Positions 53,001 to 64,000 are shown, counted from the stretch's first letter. The stretch: 64,000 nt of DNA from Seriola aureovittata (GCF_021018895.1 NC_079379.1:23683776-23747775); one strand, 5' to 3'. The notes: generated from the sequence alone by a model not told the origin. Translations and numbers: made by a program.

Positions 53001-54626
53001 AACTAAGCTAATCAGTCCACCTACATATTTCACACATGCACATGCGAGTGGTACCAATCTACTAATTTCATGGAAATAAAATAAATGAGTGTTTCCCAAA
53101 TTGTCACTCATTTCAATTAAGACATATTCAGAATATGTGTCATTGCTTTTTTCAAGTATAAATTTACATTTTTGGTTAAAAATGTAATATATGTAATGTA
53201 ATATAAAACTGATGGAGGAGCTTGAAGCCATTAGGACAAGCTTAGCATAAAGCAGTGAAGAAGTACCACAGTTGATAATGAGTGCAGAAGAAATTATACA
53301 CCAACTTTCATTTTACATGTGTTAAAATTAGTTTATTAGATTTTTCCTGCTCTCTGTTGGGTTCTTATTTTCAGTATGCACCAACAAATGTGTCAACACC
53401 AATTGTCTGAAACAGATGCTTCTCTTAGATCCAGGACCATGACAGGTACCGCTTCATCGGGTTCTTCGAGTTCTTCTTCTAATATATATTTTATTGCTGT
53501 ACACATATAGGAGCCACTGGCAGCAGCTGCTGTGCAGGTGGTGAAGTGTGCTTACCTAACAACATTTTTTCTTTTCAAGAGCTACAGTGTATTATTGTTG
53601 TTATATTCCATTGTACCCTGTCTGGGGCAATTACTGTCTTTGCTTCCAGCTGTGTCAGGCGTAAATAAGGCCATGAAGCACGAAGCCGAGCAGGAAAAAA
53701 CAATGTCCTAACAAGTAAACGAGAATCCCTACTCATTGATTATTGTCAAGCTCAGTCATTTTATAGCCGGAGCAGTGGGAACCTGCTTGGCCACAGTCCC
53801 TAAACAATCAATGAGCACAGTGGCTCTGCCCCTCCGACCACCTCCCAAGTACCCCCTTCCACTTCCTGTCCACCCCCCCCACTCCCCACATTGCAGTGAC
53901 TTGACTCACACATGAGTCCACCAATGGTTTCTAACCCTGCATCCTCAAAATGGACAGAGAAGAGAGATATATCGAGAATGAGACAGTCATGTACATCAGT
54001 CGGACGTGGATGTCAGTCAGTGTCACTGGTAGATTTGAACATTACAGCAACAGAAGAAAAAAAGAAAAAAATATATAAAAGTACATTTGAAAGCCATTAA
54101 AAATCACATTAGGGAATATTCAAGGCCAGTTTTCACATGTGGCTTTTTGGTGACCTTAGATTTATCAAATCATTTCTTAGTACAGGCAGTTCTTCTGCAA
54201 GTGTAGACTCCAGGCAGACTAGAAAGAAGTGTAACAACAACTTTGCGTCTGTGGTCTTCGCAGCTGACTGCGGTTTTGTACCGTGCTTAGTTAAGTGAGT
54301 AACTGGGCTGGTGGCTGAGTTGAGGGTGGTCCTGGGCAGAGGAGCAGGGTAGATGGGATGAAGGGCTGGAGTCAGAGTCCAGAGCAGACGGGACTGCAGG
54401 AGCAGGACAACAGGTTGGTTCAAGGGGAAATCAGGCAGTGAGCAGAAATGTATATTGACTGAACGACTTGACGTACGGACTGTCTGAGTCGGAGCTACAG
54501 TCTGGCAGGATGGATGTGTCAGAGCTGAGTTTTAGTGGAAGTCTTGATTGCAGGATGTGTTGCAGCTGGTGGAGCGCTGCTCTGACTCCAGCACACCTGC
54601 CTCCACTCAGACAATCACTCAGAGAG

Positions 54627-54660
<34 letters not shown>

Positions 54661-54699
54661 AGGGAGAGGTGGAGGGCGTGACAAAATCTTGCTTGTGAG
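50021..54699. other. No gene recognised
   Basis: AT-rich DNA with T and A runs (51764-51775, about 51829-51846, 51879-51897) and (GA)n at 54621-54658. Open frames such as 52217-52429 are unsupported. Confidence 0.45.
54621..54658. repeat. (GA)n microsatellite
   Basis: Mostly AG units, with one C-containing interruption near its start. Confidence 0.9.
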
Positions 54700-54825
54700 T
54701 GAGCATGGTAAACATTATACCTGCTAACAATCAAGGTGATAACATTGTCATTGTGAGCGTATAAGCGTGCTGATGTTAGCATTCAGCTCAAAGCACCACA
54801 CTGAGGTGCAGTCTCACAGAGCTTT
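54700..54825. repeat. Dispersed fish repeat, piece of the GCTAACATGCTAAC family
   Basis: ATGGTAAACATTATACCTGCTAACA, CATTGTCATTGTGAGC, GCTGATGTTAGCATTCAGCTCAAAGCACCAC. Complements the part seen at 47150-47340. Confidence 0.6.
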
Positions 54826-56342
54826 AAAATCTGAACCGATAACCTGTGGTGCAACAACTTGCTGTAACGTTAGTAATACTTTACAGAAAGATGACGAAGT
54901 CAGGATGAAGGACTCGTTGGGGAGACGCAGTCGACACGGGTTGTCTAATTCTCCAGGGAGAGCTGGAGGTGAGATTTAATCTCTCAGTTTTAACACTTGA
55001 TGTAATCTTCATCGTAATCATCCCGATTTTAACTCCTAAATATCGAACATGTTTGATATTATATGCAGTGCACTACGTGTGCACTATTGAGTGATCACTC
55101 AAGGTAGTTTAATGTCCATGTCACATGACACCGAGGCGCGAACAGGAAAGTAAAACATTTCATTTAAATCAAGTGAGCAAAGCAGCCGGCAGGTGCGAAC
55201 GTCATTTCCCGTGTACTGTGTGTGTACTGTGTGTGTACTGTGTGTACAGTGTACTACGCTGTGACTGAAATATGTGTATTTGAGACACAGCATGGTTCGA
55301 TGAACCCCTCACATCACCAGATAATCTGGTGGTGAACATTGCTACCAACTGTGATCCAGGACCAGATTTCTCCTATTGACGGGAGAGATGACTCGGGGGT
55401 TAAATCAACCCATATCTCCTGCAGTCTGAGCACGGCTTCAGTCTTTGTTTGGTTTCTGGTGCTGGTAGAGATCACTGATTGTGAACACAACATGGAAGAA
55501 ATCTGAAAAATAAAGGTTTGGAAAGTTATTTCCTCCTTTACCGTGATACAAACTTATATTTTATTCACTAGCAAAGTTGTTTTCGGTGCAAACTTTCTCC
55601 GTTGTTCATCGATCCGCCGGATTCCTGGAAATGTTCAGAGAATCGTTATGAATCCATAACCAGGCAAAAACAAATGTACGAATGAAATACACTGTAAATA
55701 CATGAATCTAAGCGGCTGTTCACGGCCCCTCCTGACCGAGAGTGTAGCACCGCTGCTAAGGTGGAGTACAGGCATGCTGAGATTTTTACCACCTTAGTTC
55801 GTTCATAATGAAGGACATAACGAGCCTCCACCTTTGCTATTCTGCCCTCCATCCCTCAGTGTCTCCTTTTTGTCCTCTATCCCTCTTCCCCACCCCCCAC
55901 TTTCTCTCCCCCCCTTCTTCCATTTCAGGCTATATTTTGACGTGTGACCATGGGAAGGTGACCACACTCAAGGACTGCGTGTAGGAGGACTGTTTGCATC
56001 AGCACACGTGGAAAAACAGAAGTTCCTACATAGATTGAGACACCACATACAGTACATCCCCACACACAAGGAAAATCCTCCTGAAATAAAAATGAGGAGT
56101 ATCAAGTTTATTTTGAGGTCAGGCTTCAAAAAGCTGCAGAGATGTGGTGCATGATTTTATGAGCAAGGAAGAACATTTTTTATGGTTAACTTTTTCGGCG
56201 TGATGTACTCAGATCACGGCTGCCCTTTTAAATCAGATCAGAGCGGGGGCCTTCATCACTGTGACCTCCAAAAACCCTACAGTATTGAGCGGTAGGAGTG
56301 TGCATGGAGAGATGGGATGAAGCGGAGATAGAGAGAGTGAGT

Positions 56343-56373
<31 letters not shown>

Positions 56374-57096
56374 CGAGGACTGAAAGCCAATGAGCTCCGA
56401 GTTATGCCAGCCCGAGATCTTCTTATTGAATTTGATGTCAAGCCCTTTAAGAGTAGAGATCCTGTAAGACAAACAGAGGATTAGATTGGAAACATGGCCT
56501 CAAGTCATATGTCTGTCTTACCTTCCCCCACCTCCTCCTCCTCCTCCTCCTCCTCCTATCTCTACCCATTTTCTTTTTCTCTTTTTTTTCTCATCTGTTT
56601 TATTTTTTTTTATCTACCAGTGAATGTGTGCGCACCAAATGGAGCCTGGTTCATGTATCCAGAGGCTATAAAGATGAAGGAAATAGTTGGTGCAACGAAA
56701 CAATGAGGGCTGGCTACATGCTTCCATACGGCTGCCTGGGGAGGCTGAAATTGACAAGGCAGACAAATGGGGGGGAGAAATGAAGGGAGAAATCAAAGGG
56801 AGATAGGAACAGTCATATCTGTCCCCATCATGTTTGTGGAGCCAAAATAAAGTCACCAAAGGCTGCTTAGTGGCTGGTGCCCAGAGACAGTGGTTTATGC
56901 TTATCTGGATATGGATTTTCTTTTTTTTCTTCTTTTTTTTGTTATTGCTTTCATTTGGAGAATGATGAGAAATCCACTAATGCTGGCGTAAAGTCATGGC
57001 TCCAGAAGCGACTTGGTAACTGTAAAGATCAAACCTAACACTGAAGACAAGGGTTAGTTTTACAGATGTCCTGAGGTGATCGTAGGAATTGATATT
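54826..57096. other. No gene recognised
   Basis: Contains a TGTGTGTACTG minisatellite (55209-55252), (GA)n at about 56341-56366 and (CTC)n at 56531-56556. No gene-like frame. Confidence 0.45.
55209..55252. repeat. TGTGTGTACTG minisatellite, about four units
   Basis: TGTGTGTACTG repeats nearly exactly, with a shortened last unit. Confidence 0.85.
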
Positions 57097-57588
57097 TTAA
57101 AGGTCAATTTTTTACACTTTTCTTGTGTTTTTTATTTTTGAAGTGTTGATCCATGAGAAGATATATTTGTGGTTTTAAAAACCAAAAACCATCTCAGTGT
57201 AGTTTTACAGGCTTCAGGCGTCTCTCTGGAGCTCTAGTAACAACAGGTCGGTGATCCAATCAGAAGAGAGGAGGCTCTGAGCCTCTCTTCTGATTGGCTG
57301 ACTGCTTTCTTAGTGATTGAATAAAAACATAGCACATTTGAAGTAAACACTCGGAGGAATCAAATCCTGCAAGGTTTGGATGGTATGTTCAGGTGGGCGG
57401 TGCTTTGTTGTGACATCACAAAGTTCCAGAAGTCCTGACGGCTGGTTTTAAGGCTCAGTTTCTGAATACAGGCTGTGTGCATTTCTCTGTGGACTGAGGC
57501 TTTGATACTTTCACAGTATTAATATAGAACCTAGACCTGATCTATCATCAAACAACACATGGATATTTATACTATATGGGACCTTTAA
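57097..57588. mobile_element. MITE copy 2, inverted relative to 31548-32059
   Basis: About 492 bp. The end at 57588 reads, inverted, TTAAAGGTCCCATATAGT; the other end begins TTAAAGGTCA. The middle matches the reverse complement of copy 1, including the 42-nt hairpin region at 57261-57302, which is identical. The two copies lie 25 kb apart in opposite orientation. No coding capacity. Confidence 0.75.
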
Positions 57589-58454
57589 TGAATCTCTGTT
57601 GGCTAAAATAAAGCCAAACGAAATCCTACCAACCTACCTACTGTGTTTTATTCGCAGCCTCTTTATGTCACCAATTATTTGGATACACTGGTTAAGTGAC
57701 TCTGAATTCAGATGCAGAGGTTGGCAAGAGGCATGAATTCAATAAGCTACAACACTAATCATCATTAGGAAAAGCTCAGTGCACAAAACATTCAGGTAGC
57801 GGCTTCTTTTCAGGCGGCACTGACTGTTGCTTTCACTGGTCTGTGGAGGCAGGTCACATCAGCTGTTGCTAATTAACGCTAATTCTGTGAGGAACTTGAT
57901 AACGTGCCAGAATTAGACTCGTCTATTGTGTGGTGAACGTGCTCTCTGCAGCTGGCGTCTGTACCCAGCCAAGGAAGTTTGTGAAGGAAAGACCCTCCGC
58001 TCTGTAAAACTGTACAGATGTGAGAAGACAAGGCGTTTCAGTCGGTTCAAAAACTCACGGGCTGGTTCAGCGCTTCATAGTCAGACACAAGAGTAGCTTT
58101 CTCCAGTTATTCATGTCATCTTTTAATTCATATCTTATCAATAATTTACACTTAAAAATTAATAAAGTGTGTCAAATTACATAGGCTACAGCTGTTGTTT
58201 CATACATATTTAATCAACATTTAGGTACATATAAGGAAGGATGGATGGATGGATGGAACTCGATATTGGCAGATAAAGATCACCAAAGAAAAACTTGATT
58301 GGGAAATCTGTAGTTAGTTATAAGCAAATAACTGAACTTTCCACAAAATAAAATATGAATCGGTGAGTGTTTATGTAACATATGTCTCTTACATGTTACT
58401 TTAAAAACATGATGTGAGTTTTAAATTGTTACTCTGTCTAATAACAAAATCTTG

Positions 58455-58492
<38 letters not shown>

Positions 58493-60336
58493 AATTTTGT
58501 CAGTAATTTTAACTTTTAGTTGTTAGTTGTAAAGTGTAAATATTTGTGTTATTTTCATGTTTTTATTATGTTATTTGAAATCTCATTTTTAACGCTAGGT
58601 TACACAGTATCCAAGGTAACAATGCCATTGCCATGGAAACAAGTCAGACCGGGCTTGTATCCCCCAGGTGAGTGTGTGACTGTGAAACGATCCATCAATA
58701 GCGTCTTTATATAATTTGTAATAGAAATCTTTGATCATGGTTAGAGTTAGATTTGTTAATGGTTACGAAAAATAAGCTACAGTTCACGCATTAGCGTTTT
58801 CCTTTGATTACAATTTTCATTTAGACTGAATAGTTTTACTGAGACCAGGCTTGTAAATTTATCGCGGGGTTGGGGGAGGGGGGGGGGGTAGGTGTATATT
58901 GTCAAGAGAAGAAGGAAAACCTTTATGAAAATGTTTTCAATAGGAGAAAAGGATCACATCATGACACAAATGCTTTGTCTTCATCAGCAGCAGATGCAGA
59001 AGTATAGGTATTGCAAGAAGAAAAAAAGTGTGAAAGTGTAAAGTTCCCTCTTAACCTTCACCGAATCCTCCTTGACAACCATAGATAGTTATATTGATAG
59101 TCTTAGTGAATATTCACTGCTCTCTTTTAGCATTGGTAAAAAAAAAAAGAAAGATTCTCTGCATGCCAAAGACTCAACTGTTGATTTTTCAGTGGATGTT
59201 ATGTGGAGTTAAGTGTTGATTTGGAGGCTGGTTGTTGACTCAAATCTGATACAGCTCTGAACCTGCTGTTAGGCCTCATAAAGGATGAAGGGATTTAATG
59301 TACTCTGATACATCTATACAATCTGATATACAACAGCGTTGTACAAACTGAGAGCTACATTAATGCTAACAATCACATTGGATTAAAATAATTGTGGAAC
59401 AGCGTTTGCATTAATAAATTTAAAGCAATTAAACAGAGGGAGCCGGATTTTTCCACTCGGAAACACTGTCCAGCGCCACACTACTCCGGAGCAGATTTGT
59501 GAATCATCCCGTTTGTCCTTGTACCTGAAGTGGATAGAAGAGCAACAGTCTCCAGGCAACTCAGAGGGAGGAAGGCAGTGACAGCAGCCTCCAGTCACAA
59601 GATACAGAGCTGATAAATGGCTGATCAGTCACAGAGACAGGGGCAAAGTCTCTGGGTCAACAGTGGCTGAGTGGAATGCAAAGAGCGGTTGCTCACTCTT
59701 TTTAAAAACCACACACTGACCAGAGAACCAGTCTGTTCTGCAGACTTACAGTTACTACGCTACACTACATTATGTCTTACTGTTCTGTATACGATGGTAT
59801 ACTGCATTATGGTATCAATAAACATTATTATTATTATTATACTTACTACGGTATGCTTCTCTCTTCAAATGGAAATTGTCAAAATGAACACGGAGGAGTT
59901 TGTGGCTCATGATTTTCACTGTAAAAGCTCTGCTGTGTCTGGTCTTAGCAGTGTTAATCTACTGTGCTTTGATAGTGTGTAAGGTTAATTAGATAATGTT
60001 TATATTTTAATGTCATCTCATTGATGATCATTGACCTTTTGGGATCTGCAGAAGGTATGAGGAGATGTCCTCTGCTCTCTGGGAACACCTGGACACCTAC
60101 GCTACTTGCTACTACCTTGCTGTTTGGTCGGAGCACATATCTTCCACTGGGTGCAGGTACAAGTAGAATAAATTGCTGCGTGCAAGATTTGTAATTTCTC
60201 AAGCTGCACACAGTCAACCCGGCAAAGTCAAGTTTGCCAGTTCGCTGTTGCCAAATTATCTAAAGGTAGCATTTGTTAGCACTTGATGAGCATGAAATGA
60301 GTTTATCCTACAATATGTCTCAGTTAAACAAACATG
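57589..60336. other. No gene recognised
   Basis: Contains (TA)n at 58455-58489, a G-rich run at 58874-58888 and an X-box-like motif near 58627-58640. A possible exon-like stretch 58601-58669 (between GCTAG and GTGAGT) has no recognisable protein. Confidence 0.45.
58455..58489. repeat. (TA)n microsatellite
   Basis: About 33 bases of alternating TA. Confidence 0.9.
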
Positions 60337-60388
60337 ACAAATATATAAAGGAATTAAATACGTTTATTTAATTCCTTTATATATTTGT
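60337..60388. repeat. Perfect inverted repeat, 24-bp arms, 4-nt loop
   Basis: Left arm 60337-60360 and right arm 60365-60388 are exact reverse complements, separated by CGTT. Arms are AT-rich (ACAAATATATAAAGG... at the outer left). Confidence 0.97.
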
Positions 60389-61490
60389 TTAAGAGATGAA
60401 CACATGCATCGGTACAGTGAATGCAACTATGTGTACGCGAATAATGAATGAACATTTCAGTGAATGTAAGGGCAGATTGATAAGCAAAGAAAATATAAAT
60501 GACGAGCATGTTTCCTGCAGTTGTAGGTAACACTGAGACATTATTTAGACACTAAATGAATAACAAAACTAATCCCACAAAGTATATTTCATCAAAGCAC
60601 AGCTGTATAATAGTTGGATGAGTGTTCACACTGGTTTGTTACAAGTTAAACACATTGCATCATAGATTACATATTGCATGAAGTCAGTGGACCGCAGCAG
60701 AACCTCCCCACCTTCGATCCTTCACCCCAGCAGACAAAGCTGTGAGAAGAAACCCAAGCGAGCTTAAGGTCACAATCCTCAGCGAGTGGCGGCTCAGGAG
60801 CTGCTTGTGTAACATCAAAGAAATTACAAAAGAGTCCAGAGGTTCACTGAGAAGGGCAGGGTTATTTGCACAATGAAGGATTTTTCAAGGTCATCTATGA
60901 AAGGTGAAAGGCTATGGTTAGTCGACGCCTGTGACGTGGTTTAAAGGACCACCATTTGACACAACTTGAGGTTGCCTAGGGACAAAGGAAGGTCAACGTC
61001 AACAAAGCTCTGAGCTCCTCAAGAGCCATCTCAGACTGTCCGAGCATGTTATCCGCCACGCAAGATTAAGAATGTCAACAGGAAGAACTTCATAGACTCA
61101 AAGTTGAAAAAAAAATTGAACAGCAGAAGAAGAAGGAGACAAATTAAAGCAGAAGACGTAAGTTTTTCTGGCCGATGTATAAAGTAGAAAATGCTGTCAG
61201 ATATAGAGCATTAGAGGATGAACCTTGAGTTTGTGGACTTTCTCCATAGTTGTAAAGCAGCTGTTCCGCCGGTTAAAGGCCTTGACTGTAATGAGAATCA
61301 AGGAATCATTGTCAAGCTTCCTGATTTTAAGATGAAACAGGAAGGTCATAGCCATAGTATCAACCACCAGTGAGCCTGAAAGTGAGGTACTTGCGTATGC
61401 ACTCCTTGACACCCAGAGTGAAGCTACTTTCACCTTTGAAGAGACTTTCAGAAAAACACGAGAACTGGTACGACTAAAGCTTTTATGAAT
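60389..61490. other. No gene recognised; flank of the tRNA array
   Basis: No family motif in either strand. The minus-strand frame at 61197-61571 overlaps the first repeat unit and looks incidental. Confidence 0.45.
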
Positions 61491-61494
61491 CATG

Positions 61495-61905
61495 AAAAAA
61501 CATTGGTCATCATCTGCCAAACATACAGATTTTTCAGTAAATATTTTACATACCACAAAAGTTATCTTCAATTGTTTTCAGTTAAATGAGCAAAAAGAGC
61601 AATTAAGTTCATCTGGAGAAGTTCATCGCTCTTTAGTTATTGGGAAATCAAGAGTCACTGCTACCAAGGTTACAACCACACCAAGGTTGTAATTAGCAAG
61701 CATGTGATATGCTTAAGAAGGTGATGGAAATAAAGGGCTACAGGAAAACTTGTAGACAGGTTCACAAGTTGTATTTTGATGAGCTGACTGCAGTGACAGA
61801 TTATATATGAATACATGTAGGAAACTCACCAGACAAAGGTCCCAGAGCTGATACAAGTCAACATCTCTAACCATCAAGGTAATGGGTCATGAAAACACTA
61901 GCCAC
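61495..61905. repeat. Tandem unit 0 of the tRNA array, tRNA excised
   Basis: ACATTGGTCATCATCTGCC joins AAACATACAGATTTTTCAGT directly. In complete units the same two phrases flank a tRNA-Phe gene and about 40 further bases. The remaining body matches later units (GAGCAATTAAGTTCATCTGG, CTGCTACCAAGGTTACAACC, GTAGGAAACTCACCAGAC). Confidence 0.8.
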
Positions 61906-61909
61906 ACCA

Positions 61910-61982
61910 TGCCGAAACCCGGGATCGAACCAGGGACCTTTAGATCTTCAGTCTAACGCTCTCCCAACTGAGCTATTTCGGC
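61910..61982 (-). tRNA. tRNA-Phe(GAA), copy 1
   Basis: 73 nt with discriminator A and no intron. The acceptor stem pairs GCCGAAA with TTTCGGC. A box TAGCTCAGTTGGGAG, anticodon GAA in the loop CTGAAGA, and B box GGTTCGATCCC are intact. From memory the sequence equals the standard vertebrate cytosolic tRNA-Phe. A TTTT on the minus strand about 15 nt after the 3' end (plus-strand GAAAAC near 61891) can end Pol III transcription. Supplies Phe decoding of UUU/UUC in the cytosol. Confidence 0.98.
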
Positions 61983-62425
61983 ATGCTTTTATGCTAGTAT
62001 GGAGGCTAAAGAGTGCCACACACATGATGAGCCAAACATACAGCTCTTTCAGTAAACATTTCACATACCACAGGAATTACCTTCAATTGTTTTTCTTTTG
62101 AATTAGCAAAAAGAGCAATTAAGTTCATCTGGAGAAGTTCATCGCTCTTTAGTTATGGGGAAATCAAGAGTCACTGCTACCAAGGTTACAACCACACCAA
62201 GGTTGTAATTAGCAAGCATGTGATATGCTTAGGAAGGTGATGGAAATAAAGGGCTACAGGAAAACTTGTAGACAGGTTCACAAGTTGTATTTTGATGAGC
62301 TGACTGCAGTGACAGATTATATATGAACACATGTAGGAAACTCACCAGACAAAGGTCCCAGAGCTGATACAAGTCAACATCTCTAACCATCAAGGTAATG
62401 GGTCATGAAAACACCAGCCACAACA

Positions 62426-62498
62426 TGCCGAAACCCGGGATCGAACCAGGGACCTTTAGATCTTCAGTCTAACGCTCTCCCAACTGAGCTATTTCGGC
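62426..62498 (-). tRNA. tRNA-Phe(GAA), copy 2
   Basis: Identical over all 73 nt to copy 1, 516 bp further on, with the same downstream GAAAAC (TTTT in the transcript sense). Flanks are nearly identical to copy 1, so this is a recent tandem duplicate. Confidence 0.98.
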
Positions 62499-62916
62499 AT
62501 GCTTTTATGCTAGTATGGAGGCTAAAGAGTGCCACACACATGATGAGCCAAACATACAGCTCTTTCAGTAAACATTTCACATACCACAGGAATTACCTTC
62601 AATTGTTTTTCTTTTGAATTAGCAAAAGGAGCAATTAAGTTCATCTGGAGAAGTTCATCGCTCTTTAGTTATGGTGAAATCAAGAGTCGCTGCTACCAAG
62701 GTTGCAACCACACCATTGTTATAATTAGCAAACAAGTGATATGCTCAGGAAGGTGATGGAAATTAAATGTCGACAGAAAGACACTTTCACAAGTTGTGTC
62801 TTAATGAGCTGACTATAGAAACACATTCAGGAAACTCACCAGACAAGGGTCCAAGAGCGATACAAGTCAACAGCTCTAAACATCAAGGTAATGTGTCATT
62901 AACATTGGCCATCAGC

Positions 62917-62953
62917 TGCAGAAACCCGGGATTGAACCAGGGACCTTTAGATC
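62917..62953 (-). pseudogene. Half-deleted tRNA-Phe, copy 3
   Basis: Only the 3' half survives: T arm, variable loop and part of the anticodon stem, ending at GATC where the sequence jumps into the right flank (CACGCACATGATGAGCC). The 5' half with the A box and the anticodon is gone. Two substitutions are visible: one in the acceptor stem and one in the B box (GGTTCAATCCC). Cannot make a tRNA. Confidence 0.95.
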
Positions 62954-63365
62954 GTCCCACGCACATGATGAGCCAAACAGAGATTTTTCCGTAAATATTT
63001 CACATACCACATGAGTTACCTTCTATTGTTTTTTTTTTTTAATGAGCAAAAAGAGCAATTAAGTTCATCTGGAGAAGTTCATCGCTCTTTAGTTGTGGGG
63101 AAATCAAGAGTCACTGCTACCAAGGTTAAAACCACACCAAGGTTGTAATTAGCGAACAAGTGATATGCTTAAGAAGGTGATGGAAATAAAGGGCTACAGG
63201 AGGACTTGTAGACAGGTTCATAAGTTGTATCTTGATGAGCTGACTGTAGTGACAGATTATATATGAACACATGTAGGAAACTCACCAGACAAAGGTCCCA
63301 GAGCCGATACAAGTCAACATCTCTAACCATCAAGGTAATGGGTCATGAAAACACTAGCCACAACA

Positions 63366-63438
63366 TGCCGAAACCCGGGATCGAACCAGGGACCTTTAGA
63401 TCTTCAGTCTAACGCTCTCCCAACTGAGCTATTTCGGC
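63366..63438 (-). tRNA. tRNA-Phe(GAA), copy 4
   Basis: Identical 73-nt gene. It lies 940 bp from copy 2, shares its flank type, and has the GAAAAC (TTTT) terminator about 15 nt downstream on the minus strand. Confidence 0.98.
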
Positions 63439-63856
63439 ATGCTTTTATGCTAGTATGGAGGCTAAAGAGTGCCACACACGTGATGAGCCAAACATACAGC
63501 TCTTTCAGTAAACATTTCACATACCACAGGAATTACCTTCAATTGTTTTTCTTTTGAATTAGCAAAAAGAGCAATTAAGTTCATCTGGAGAAGTTCATTG
63601 CTCTTTAGTTATGGTGAAATCAAGAGTAGCCGCTACCAAGGTTACAACCACACCATTGTTATAATTAGCAAACAAGTGATATGCTCAGGAAGGTGATGGA
63701 AATTAAATGTCGACAGAAAGACACTTTCACAAGTTGTGTCTTAATGAGCTGACTATAGAAACACATTCAGGAAACTCACCAGACAAGGGTCCAAGAGCGA
63801 TACAAGTCAACAGCTCTAAACATCAAGGTAATGTGTCATTAACATTGGCCATCAGC

Positions 63857-63929
63857 TGCCGAAACCCGGGATCGAACCAGGGACCTTTAGATCTTCAGTC
63901 TAACGCTCTCCCAACTGAGCTATTTCGGC
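63857..63929 (-). tRNA. tRNA-Phe(GAA), copy 5 (variant flank)
   Basis: Identical 73-nt gene in the other flank type (ACATTGGCCATCAGC on the 3' side). No TTTT is seen on the minus strand within the first 100 or so bases after it; the longest T runs there are TTT. Termination may be inefficient or occur further on. The 5' flank (TGCTGCTCTGCAGG) also differs from copies 1, 2 and 4. Confidence 0.96.
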
Positions 63930-64000
63930 ATGCTGCTCTGCAGGTATGGAGGCTAAACAGTGCCACACATATGATGAGCCAAACATACAGATTTTTCAGT

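Larger units (their letters stand above)
61495..64000. repeat. Tandem array of about 0.5-kb tRNA-Phe units with two flank types
   Basis: tRNA 3' ends lie at 61910, 62426, 62917, 63366 and 63857 (spacings 516, 491, 449, 491). Copies 2 and 4, and copies 3 and 5, are each exactly 940 bp apart. Units of type A (1, 2, 4) and B (0, 3, 5) alternate at the right end, so a dimeric unit has been duplicated. The array is cut by the window edge. Confidence 0.9.

Noticed and set aside
61889..63557. Plus-strand open frames of about 70 aa containing CRNPGSNQGPLDLQSNALPTEL
   Set aside because: They are the antisense of the tRNA-Phe genes plus the repeat flank. Such peptides are a known annotation artefact and repeat only because the tRNA units repeat.

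Overview
The window looks like nuclear DNA of a ray-finned (spiny-rayed) fish. It has split genes with GT-AG introns, dinucleotide microsatellites every few kilobases, long homopolymers, and many dispersed repeat families that I recognise as typical of teleosts. No bacterial, organellar or viral gene is visible. All coding calls were made by joining exons by eye using reading frame, splice sites and remembered family sequence; no alignment was run.

Region 1 (about 1-15.3 kb) is the gene-rich end. rab42, a Rab GTPase, lies on the minus strand in two coding exons (218 aa). Head to head with it, on the plus strand at about 4.65-6.82 kb, is a short-exon, TATA-driven, pyrimidine-start (5'TOP-like) non-coding gene. 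It fits the snoRNA host gene snhg12, which also lies beside RAB42 in human. Its last intron carries a clean C/D snoRNA whose guide matches the SNORD99 site of 28S rRNA. Another intron carries a second C/D candidate whose guide fits 18S G601, and three introns carry H/ACA-shaped candidates. Converging on it from the right is ctps1 (CTP synthase 1) on the minus strand. Its 17 coding exons give exactly 591 codons plus stop, with an intact glutaminase triad. A likely non-coding first exon lies near 15.15 kb and a likely spliced 3'UTR exon runs down to about 6.82 kb, so the two genes end tail to tail.

Region 2 (about 15.3-61.5 kb) holds no exon I can defend. It is a repeat-rich, microsatellite-rich stretch, either intergenic or one very long intron. 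It contains decayed Tc1-like transposons, an inverted pair of about 500-bp MITEs, a second TIR element, LINE debris, older dispersed families, a small retro-insertion with a 12-bp target duplication, several perfect palindromes and several G or C runs.

Region 3 (about 61.5 kb to the end) is a tandem array of tRNA-Phe(GAA) genes on the minus strand: four identical intact 73-nt copies, one half-deleted copy, and one repeat unit whose tRNA has been excised completely. The array continues past the window edge.

Functionally the genes share a translation and growth flavour (snoRNAs, tRNA-Phe, CTP supply) beside a membrane-traffic GTPase, but they are independent transcription units. I found no clearly new biological system. 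The best leads are the second C/D snoRNA, the repeat architecture and missing terminator in the tRNA array, and the spliced ctps1 3'UTR.
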